A stretch of 64,000 nucleotides of DNA from Hydrangea macrophylla (Eukaryota; Streptophyta; Magnoliopsida; Cornales; Hydrangeaceae). Below the pieces are notes generated by a model that had not been told where the DNA came from, did not search any database, and was given only the letters and a program-made list of their open reading frames with translations. This document shows positions 56,512 to 64,000 of this stretch, piece after piece (positions within the stretch are counted from its first letter, which is position 1; every line of letters starts with the position of its first letter). Location: positions 54,538,850 to 54,602,849 of the forward strand of contig CM066991.1 of NCBI GenBank assembly GCA_033977485.1, given 5' to 3'. The position numbers and the translations under genes were made by a program.

Positions 56512-57670
56512 TGTTTCCTTATAATTTGCGCGGGCGTGCCAGAGCCAAACGGGCTCGGTGTTTATGTGTGTATACATGTAAACTAATTTCCTAAATGCTT
56601 GTGTGAGTGATACACAAGGCTTTATGAATCTGACTTCTAAACAGAGTGATTGTGTGCAGCAAGTAGGAACGTACCCTCACCATAAATTCTTTAGCAGTAC
56701 TAAAGCGCGCAAGCTAAACAGTGTTAAGTTTACCAGGTAAACAATCACAAACGAATTAATAAAATGAAGATTTTATTAAGTGTTTGGAAAAAATAAACAG
56801 ATCTAAAGAATGAACCAGAACAGACTGATTATTCAACAGAATAAAAAGAAATAACAAAAGGGTAGACCTATTTGCTATGAATACTGAAAAACATAAAGAT
56901 TTGAATGCTTTGAATGCTTTTAATGCTTCGAATGTAGTGTGTATGCTGTTTCGAGATGACGCGGAGTCCCTTGACTGGTTGGCCTGCCTGCTGATTTATA
57001 GCGGCCATGGATGACTCTTGATTAGGAAAGGACTCCTTAGCTTACGCCCCAAGCTATGTGTCTGATTGGCTGATGGTAGCAGAAACCTTCTCAATCTTTA
57101 ACTCCTACCTTATCCAATTCTAACTTAATCAATCCCACTAATTTAGGGGTTAACCTTCTAAATCCAGCTGGACGTGATCAAATTCTTTTCGTAAACGGAC
57201 TCTTGCTTCCAAAAAATCTGGGATGACGTCATCCTGACAGCTGTGAATAGCACAACCTTCCCCTTTCAGTCCATCGGCCTTGTCAACTACTCTTTTAACT
57301 GAATCGGGCTTGGCCAATTTCAATACCTTCTTCTTTCATGCCCGATTACCTTTCCATGAATGCCTATGGCCAATCGGACTGATACAGCCATCTTTCATTA
57401 CACAGTGTCCGATTGGCCTCCGTGCTGCTTTAATCCACCATCAGGCTCACGTTGCATTAGGTTATATTATTCCAGTGCCCGATAATCCTCATACATGCCC
57501 ATCCTTCTAATCGAGCTCATATCACAACACCCAACAGCCTTGTGTCTACCATCGGGCTTACAGTCTCTACTTAAGTTCGATGAGTCATATATTCCCTAAG
57601 CCGACCCCTTCTCTATCCAACTTTACATCACTCGGACTCAAAAACCTTTGACGGTTTTTGGGTGCAAACA
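56512..57670 (-). repeat. Element F 5' LTR
   Basis: Starts TGTTTGCACCCAAAAACC at 57670 on the minus strand and ends at 56512 beside the PBS. It is 1159 bp with the same internal order as 33388-34537. Forward-strand CGGGCAC/GCCCGAT-type phrases (for example AATCGGGCTTGGCC) recur several times in its left-reading U3. Confidence 0.9.
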
Positions 57671-58186
57671 CTCCTTATATGTAATTTTGCCTTTACTAAT
57701 ACATTGAGATGCTATGCCTTGTTTGGCAAACTGAATTTTGCCTTTACTTGTGTTTGTGTTTTTTTTAGACCCAAACAAGCCACTCAAAAACTATTAGGGT
57801 TTGTTTGGCAAATCAGCTGTGGCTTTGTTTGTCTTGTTTGTTTCCACTGTTTCCCAAACAAGGCACTAAACCCATGGATCAAAAGTCAATAATTTCGGCT
57901 ACCTTGTTTGGCAAACTGATTTTGTACTTTGTTTTTGGTTTTTTGTTTTCGTTTTCCCCAAACAATGCTTTACATACATATATTGGATCAAAAGTCAACA
58001 ATTTCGGTGCCTTGTTTGGCAAATCGATTTTGTGGTTTGATTTTTTTTTCTTCCCAAACAAGGCTTTACACACATTTAATTTACACTTAATAAATTTAAT
58101 TCATTTGTTTTATAAAATTATTATTTCATACAATTTCATATCTTTTCATACTCATAATAAATATATAATAATAATCATAATACATA

Positions 58187-58478
58187 CTCCTTCCGTCCCA
58201 TAACAAGTGTCCACTTCCATTTTACACATTATTTAAGAAAGTTGTATTATATTAATTTTTTTCGTTCATTAAATGGTCACTTTCCAATTTTACCCTTAGA
58301 TGTGATGGGTGTTTGACTTTTTGCTTGTTTTAGGACCACAAATAAATGCTACTTTGTCTTTATTATAAGGGTAGTTTTGGAAAGTAAGTAAAAGCTATAT
58401 GCCAATTTAGGAAAGTGGACACTTAATGTGGGACATCCAAAAAAGGAAATGTGGACACTTATTATGGGACGGAGGGAG
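58187..58478. mobile_element. Stowaway-type MITE (292 bp)
   Basis: Terminal inverted repeats CTCCTTCCGTCCCATAA and TTATGGGACGGAGGGAG, flanked by TA (58185-58186 and 58479-58480). The CTCCCTCCGTCCC end and TA target are the Stowaway hallmark. Inserted within Helitron K. Confidence 0.9.
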
Positions 58479-58687
58479 TATATAAGAAATACTTGGCAAA
58501 GTTAAAAGACAAATTGTAATTTACAATTACTAATATATCTAAAGTCATATTTTATCACACACAAATACCTATAAATTTAATTCACACACATACATTCGTT
58601 TGCCTTTTAAATTTAATTTCATATCATTTCATACTTCTCATAAATATATAATAATAATAATAGATATAATAAATTTAATTCATCGTC

Positions 58688-58718
<31 letters not shown>

Positions 58719-59646
58719 ATATATAAGAAATACTTTTGCAAAGTGAAAAGACAAATTGTAATTTACAATTACGAATACATCTACAATCATATTTTTTTTT
58801 ACATACGCATTCCTATAAATTCAATTCACACACACATACACTTCTATCATACGCATAATAAATATATATGAAATACTTTGCAAACTTAAAAGATAAATTG
58901 TAATTTACAATTACTTACATACTCATAATAAATACATAATAATAATAGTTTTAATAAATTTAATTAATTTGTTTTTGAAAATTTTAATTTTATGCAATTT
59001 CATATCATTCCCATAAAAAGGAAAAAAAAGAAAAGAACAAATATGATTAGTTTTTTCAAAATATCATGTATTATAATGTTAAAACTAAGTTATTATTTTT
59101 AAATAACACATTCAACTTTATTGTATGAAGTTTATATGTAATTAAACAAAAAAGAAAAAGACAAAAGATGATAAGGTTTTTCAAAATATTACGTGTTATG
59201 ATATTAAAAATAAGTTATTACTTTTAAACAACATTACTCTCAACTTTATTGTATAAAGTTCATACGTAGTTGCATTATTTTGTACATAGTTCGTACAATA
59301 AATTGTGGTTAAAAAAATAAATAAATGAAAGGAGAGAAATGCTAAAACAAACAGAAGTGAATACACCAAAGAAAGATTTGGAAACAAAAAAAAAAATAAA
59401 GAAAAGAAAATATATTTGCTTCCATGTAGGATTATTGAAGCTTTTACGTTTTACAACTTTATTTTGTTAGTAGTATATATTTAATACATTTATGATTTAA
59501 TGTTGTTTGATTTTTTTTTTTGGATTTAGTATTGTTTGATTTAATTTTTTTTCAAGTGACAAAACTATAAATGCATCAACAATAAATACATCTAATTTAT
59601 TTTCCAATTTTGACGGACCCGTGCATTGCACGGGCCTCTATCCTAG

Positions 59647-59749
59647 TATAATTAAAATTCCATAGTTATTATACTACTTGCTACATGGACATGACATGGA
59701 TTGGACATAGTTAGAAAATATTGTAGGTCCAAGTCATATGCTATAACAT
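59647..59749. other. Host flank of Helitron K
   Basis: About 100 bp of AT-rich unique-looking DNA between the Helitron end and the foldback MITE. Nothing recognisable. Confidence 0.4.
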
Positions 59750-60230
59750 GTTTTTAATTGGGTCCATAAACTTTTTTTTTTTTTTTTGCAATTGAGTCCT
59801 TGAACTTCAAAAATTTATTCAATCAGACCCAAATTCTGACACTTAAACTATTAGAAATTGTCACGTACGTTGTGCGTAATGCTTACCTGTCACATGTTAG
59901 GTTAAGACAAACACCGGAGATTGTGAATAGTGAAATTTTTTTGCATTCAATCAACTCCGAAATTGCGTTAAATCAAATTCAAAAACACATTCGACTAGAT
60001 CCAAAATTGCAATCAATTAGACCCAAAATCACATATTTTTTTTTAGCTATTCACAGTCTCTTGTGTTTGTCTTAATCTAACATGTGACAGGCAAGCATTA
60101 CGTGCAACGTACGTGATAATTTCTAATAATTTAAGCTAACAGTGTCAGAATTTGGGTCTGATTGAATGAATTTTTGAAGTCCATGGACCCAATTAAAAAA
60201 AAAAGTTTATAAACCCAATTGAAAATAGGT
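59750..60230. mobile_element. Long foldback MITE (about 480 bp)
   Basis: The left half (AATTGGGTCCATAAAC, ATTCAATCAGACCCAAATTC, AGAAATTGTCACGTACG, GTCACATGTTAGGTTAAG) reappears in inverse order in the right half over about 200 bp. Arms differ by scattered mutations. Target duplication not clear. Superfamily not assigned; no transposase. Confidence 0.7.
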
Positions 60231-60343
60231 GTATAGTTTAATGGACTAAAGTGTAATTTAGCCTTATCTATATCTATATATATATATATATATATAATAG
60301 AAGAGGAAGAGGCATTACATTAACAGAGAGATATTGGGAAGGT

Positions 60344-60523
60344 CAGCCAGGCTCTAAAGAGGGCGTCCTCTTTTTATTAAAGAGAGAGTCTCTGTTTTGA
60401 CCGCTGGATCGTGTTTTCATTAATGACAGTTTTGTCATTTCATAATTTTTAAACACGATCCAACGACCAAAATAGATGTCATCTTTTTAATAAAAAGAGG
60501 ACGTCCTCCTTATAGAATCTTTG
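60344..60523. mobile_element. MULE-type MITE (180 bp) with 10-bp target duplication
   Basis: Flanked by TTGGGAAGGT at 60334-60343 and 60524-60533. The arms (GAGGGCGTCCTCTTTTTATT on the left, AATAAAAAGAGGACGTCCTC on the right) pair strongly. A 9-10-bp duplication points to Mutator-like elements. Confidence 0.7.
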
Positions 60524-60533
60524 TTGGGAAGGT

Positions 60534-62229
60534 AATTGTAAATGTAGAGAAAGGAAGAGGCAAATGCATTAAAAAAAGAGGGTGATAAGAGTCCCGTGGT
60601 GGAGACTTTTCAGTTTTTTGAATGGCTTTTTGGGAGGCTTAATTGAAAGCCTAGCATTAAGTGTGGAAAGGTTTTTGGCTTTGTGTGGGAAAAAAAAATA
60701 GACAATGACTTGGAATTGATAAAAAGAGGGAAAAAAAGTGGCATATCCCAGAAGAGAAATAGTTCTATTTTTAATAGTAGTAATTTAGCATAAATAGATA
60801 TATACTCCGAGTGGAGAAGTATTTGATGATTAATATTGTGGACGTTAGTAGTATATAAAAAGATTAGTACATGTAAAAAAATTGTGGAAATGTGTTAAGA
60901 ACTCAAGGGAAAAAGAAGAAGAAACATAATTAATGAGATATCAAAAATAGCAGTATATATATAGATAATGAGGGCTGGTATCCTACAATATGAAGGATGT
61001 AGAATAGTATTGTATACTAGCTTTTAGCGACCAAAATATTTTTTTTTAGCGACCAAAAAAAAACTTTTAGTGAAACAACTTTTAAAAATATTTCATCGCT
61101 AAAGGTGGAAAAAAATTATTGATAAATGTGAAAATTTTCGTCGCTAAAAGAGTTTTTTTCATCGCTAAAAAGATATTGTGTGTAAATATATTAAATAATC
61201 AAAAAAACAACAAAGGGGAAGAGAAAAGAGAGCTAGAGTTTTTCATAACACTAAAACTGAATGAATGAATACAACGGAAAAGAAGAGGCAATAATAATAT
61301 AATATCTAGGTATACAGTATTACCCTAATATAAAAGAAAAAACTAAACTACCCTAAAGCTAATAAAACTAATTCTAACATTGTGTTGTGCTATAAGTTAG
61401 CATTTCCCATATAGTATATTTTTTTAAAATAAAAATTACTACCTCTCAAAATAAACGATTAATAAAACAAAACGATTAATAAAACAAAACGAATAAGAAC
61501 AATGGGGAAAAGGGCTCTTTCGTTGAACTCTTGAATGTGACAATTGAACTGCCCAAAGGAAATCAAATTTAATCCATTAGAAAAATGGTATTTTGTGGAT
61601 AAGGAACAGATTGGGTGTTGGAGTAAACGCAAACCCTATCTCCAAATTATTAATTAATAATAAATGACACTTCAAAACTGCCCTTTCTTTATCTTTACCA
61701 TAAACATGAAAAATGATCTCAATAGAAGAATTAAGCAATTCTAGTAGGTATGGTTTTCTGTCGCTTTCACACTGTTTTCCACTACGTAGGTTCCAATTCA
61801 CGTTAAAGGATTCTGTAGAAAAGTGAAAAATAAGATTGTCTTTAGTCTAACTCACTTTCTTTTATTTATTTTGTATCAAAATCAGCATGATGTTTTACAA
61901 CTAGACCAAGCTCTCTTGTTTTTTAAAAAAATTCATACTCCTATTTACATTAAAAAAAAAATTCCTTGTGCAATAAATGAATCACCAAGCACCTTACTGT
62001 AGAAAATATGTTCACTTGTGTAATTTAGAACCAAATTCATTAAGTTTTTCTTGCTGGCAACCAGAATTCAACTTTTTGATAACAAAATTTTCAAGCTACA
62101 AAACACTAAAAATAGTAGTACTACTAGCAAGCAGCCAACAACTACTTGACTGTAAGTTGTTGGGTTCGTTGCATTTACCCACAATAGCAGCAGAAATCAT
62201 AGGATGACAATGGGTACCCTAAGAAACAC
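60534..62229. other. AT-rich intergenic DNA
   Basis: No gene seen. At 61020-61165 the phrase TTTTAGCGACSAAAA and its complement occur several times in both orientations, likely a small degraded inverted-repeat element. The rest is AT-rich without clear structure. Confidence 0.45.
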
Positions 62230-62240
62230 CCAATTTATCA

Positions 62241-62650
62241 AGGTCCTAGTGTGGTCTAGTGGTGGGGACTCCCACTTCTTCAAGTGTGAGCTGGGGGTTC
62301 AATTCTCCCAAGGGGAGAGAAGAGGGGTGGTGTTTTTTAGTGGGATTTGTCATACTCTTCTTTGACCCTTGATCTTAAGTTTGTATTGAAATTTTAATGG
62401 GCTTGTGTTTTGGTTAGTTTGGGTAGTATCGTACTGGTAGGATAGTGTAGTGTGTCTATAGAGCTGGGGCTCAAATTCGTACGGATTTGTTGTTGGGTTA
62501 CTATTCAAAAGGTCTCTTACAAGTGAGACTTGAAATCACACATATATAGCACATCACTTTTTCACATTCAGACGATGTGGGACGAACTTTTCATAGTGTA
62601 CAAGCCTACAACACCAGGATCGTTACAGAGATCCAAAAAAAAAAAAAAAA
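62241..62650 (+). mobile_element. tRNA-derived SINE (about 410 bp)
   Basis: The head has RNA polymerase III boxes: A box TGGTCTAGTGG (62252-62262) and B box GGTTCAATTC (62296-62305). It ends in poly-A (62635-62650). Target duplication CCAATTTATC at 62230-62239 and 62652-62661. A second B-box-like GGGCTCAAATTCG occurs near 62470, suggesting a dimeric structure. Confidence 0.85.
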
Positions 62651-62661
62651 TCCAATTTATC

Positions 62662-63754
62662 CAACAACAATGCTAGGCACACACCTTTAACCACAACAAC
62701 AATACTTTAAATGTATGTATTTTGTATTTTCCAAAAAAGTATAAACTTTGTGTTAAAATCTGTTTAGTACAAAATATATGCACTTTTTGGGAAGTACAAA
62801 TTACATACATTTGAAACATGTGTTGTAATTTGTGATGTGGTTAATGGTTTGTGCGGCTGTGCCTAACATTATTGTTATCCAATACCAGTTTGTTGCTTAT
62901 CTTATCTTAAGAAGATAATAAGACCTCTGCAATCATTTGCTAAAGGTCGGAGGCGGAGAGAGAGAGAGAGAGAGAGAGCGCGCTTCTTTGGCTTACGTGA
63001 AAGCGAAGACAATCCCACATCCGATGTCAAGTGTTAGATAAATACACTCAAATTTATATACCCTTTTCTCACCCCCACTTTTTCTCTCTTACCCTACCCC
63101 CCTCCAACATCTCCTTAATACTCTCTCTCACACACACACACACTCTCTCTAAGACAGACAGAACAACCTTCTTTCCTTCATTCCTTAGGCTATGCACTTC
63201 AGGTGAATGGTTGCTTATATTCTTTCCTTCTGTTGTTTGGTTTGAGGCTGAAAATGAATTGAATCAGTGTTATTTCCCAACTTTTAAAGTTATAGCTACA
63301 ACCAATCACTAATCCACAATTAGCTTTCATGTATTTATAACTATTATCTACCCATATAAGAAGTACCAAATCTCATCTTTTAGCTATAAGAGAAATTACA
63401 GTCAGCAAAAATCATTGATTAAACAATGATAAAGAAAAGTAAGTGGGTCTTTATCATGTGTGTGGTTGTGCATATAAAATAGGTATGTATACATGTATAT
63501 AGAAGAAGCCTATTCCCACCGGAGTTATATATATATACACATACATGGTGGGGTATAGGAAATCTAGGTCAGAGAGAGGGAGAGAGTCCATACCTGCAGT
63601 AACGAACCCTTTGAGTTTTCTTCATTAATCTCTTTTTAATTATAAATTTAATCCTCTCTTCTTACTTAATTGATCACCAACTGCCGTTTTCTGTTGGATT
63701 CTCCTCCTATTTAGTCTGTTCTAGTAATTGCACATTTTGACTCTCTCCTTCATT

Positions 63755-63795
<41 letters not shown>

Positions 63796-64000
63796 CCAGT
63801 CCATCGACGGACTGGTCCATTTAGGAGCCTGGCTGTATATGCATCTGTGATATCGTTGTATCTTCTTTGCCAAATAGAATGGTGATTAATACTTGCCCAT
63901 CTATGAAGAATAGAATTTTCATGCTTCTTTACAACTGCATTGATAATAAATTTTTTTTTGGGCTAAAAAACTGCATTGATATTCTCTAGTACCAAATAGT
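62662..64000. other. Intergenic or promoter-like DNA, no gene called
   Basis: Simple repeats: (AG)n at 62954-62979, CT/CA tracts at 63121-63150, (TC)n(TA)n at 63755-63795. TATA-like runs at 63520-63535. TTCAG/GTGAAT at 63197-63207 is a possible 5' splice site after a pyrimidine-rich stretch. This could be the non-coding first exon of a host gene to the right, but no coding exon is inside the window. The 93-codon frame at 63031-63312 is low complexity. Confidence 0.35.

Larger units (their letters stand above)
33388..57670 (-). mobile_element. Element F: degenerate Tat-type LTR retrotransposon with antisense PMD gene
   Basis: LTRs of 1150 and 1159 bp (33388-34537 and 56512-57670) have TGTTTGC/GCAAACA-type ends. 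The target duplication CTCCT is perfect (33383-33387 and 57671-57675). Coding is on the minus strand in the order gag, protease, RT, RNase H, archaeal-type RNase H, integrase; the second RNase H before integrase marks the Tat lineage. An extra gene runs on the plus strand between integrase and the 3' LTR. F carries element G (42976-53452) and solo LTR H (37149-38762). Many stops and frameshifts show long inactivity. Confidence 0.9.
33304..59646 (+). mobile_element. Helitron K (non-autonomous), split by element F
   Basis: The 5' end TCTACACTATACTATAAAAG follows an A, matching the plant Helitron start. The 3' end has a perfect hairpin CCCGTGC-ATT-GCACGGG (59618-59634), then CTAG at 59643-59646 before T. 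Removing F (33388-57670) and one copy of CTCCT leaves about 2.05 kb. The right part holds four diverged repeats built around TTGTTTGGCAAA (57718-58075) and others built around AAATTGTAATTTACAATTAC (58510-58910). No helicase is encoded. A Stowaway MITE lies within. Confidence 0.6.

Noticed and set aside
62241..62320. Functional tRNA gene
   Set aside because: A and B boxes are present, but no complete cloverleaf is apparent, and poly-A tail plus target duplication show a SINE.
63031..63312. Possible host gene start
   Set aside because: Low-complexity frame with no domain; upstream pyrimidine tracts and a donor-like site are not enough to call an exon.

Overview
This window is intergenic plant DNA built almost entirely from nested LTR retrotransposons, with Helitrons, MITEs and a SINE between them. 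Intact reading frames are retroelement gag/pol. The LTRs have plant-type TATA boxes, G-boxes and telobox motifs, and the primer-binding sites match plant tRNAs. A eudicot fits best; I cannot name the species. I found no complete host gene. The last kilobase has the pyrimidine-rich texture of a promoter or 5' UTR, but no gene can be called.

Layout. (1) 1-16864: a tandem, LTR-sharing array of a large non-autonomous Tat/Ogre-like element A. Positions 1-6027 recur at 10838-16864 with a constant offset of 10837 and almost no mismatches. The 3.07-kb LTRs are at 2961-6027 and 13798-16864. The internal region holds one gag-like ORF and three classes of dimeric tandem repeat. (2) 16865-19494: an Athila-like element B on the minus strand (broken gag, tRNA-Asp-type PBS, 5' LTR). 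(3) 19495-23850: the 3' part of a second Athila-like element C on the plus strand, with its 3' LTR at 22432-23850. (4) 23856-24590: part of an LTR of family E (E1). The inferred nesting is A in B in C in E1. (5) 24591-26315: AT-rich DNA with small repeats. (6) 26321-30955: a solo LTR of family E (E2, TSD AATAT) split by a solo LTR D of a Tekay-like chromovirus (28068-30505, TSD CTACG). (7) 30964-33303: two minus-strand Helitron 3' ends and two related small MITEs. (8) 33304-59646: a non-autonomous plus-strand Helitron K split by the 24.3-kb degenerate Tat element F (33388-57670, minus strand, TSD CTCCT). F contains the almost intact Tekay/Del-type chromovirus G (42976-53452, plus strand, TSD TAATC) and a solo LTR H (37149-38762). 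(9) 59647-64000: a long foldback MITE, a MULE-type MITE, a tRNA-derived SINE and simple repeats.

Coding content. G has an intact, strongly acidic extra ORF upstream of gag, then one gag-pol frame of about 1,500 codons broken by only two stop codons, with Asp to Gly in the reverse-transcriptase catalytic motif. F has gag, protease, RT, two RNase H domains and integrase on the minus strand, all decayed except the RT segment. Head-on to F's pol lies a spliced, plus-strand plant-mobile-domain (PMD) gene.

Most interesting signals. LTRs of at least six elements from different lineages carry clusters of family-specific short palindromes (TCGCGCGA, TCGATCGA, CAATCGATTG, CGACCGGTCG) at comparable places around the promoter. 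The D LTR has about seven tandem hairpins whose stems differ but stay paired. A GTGAGT splice-donor-like site sits inside a hairpin in both chromovirus LTR families. Element A has repeated PPT-like hairpins (GGCAAAC/GTTTGCC).
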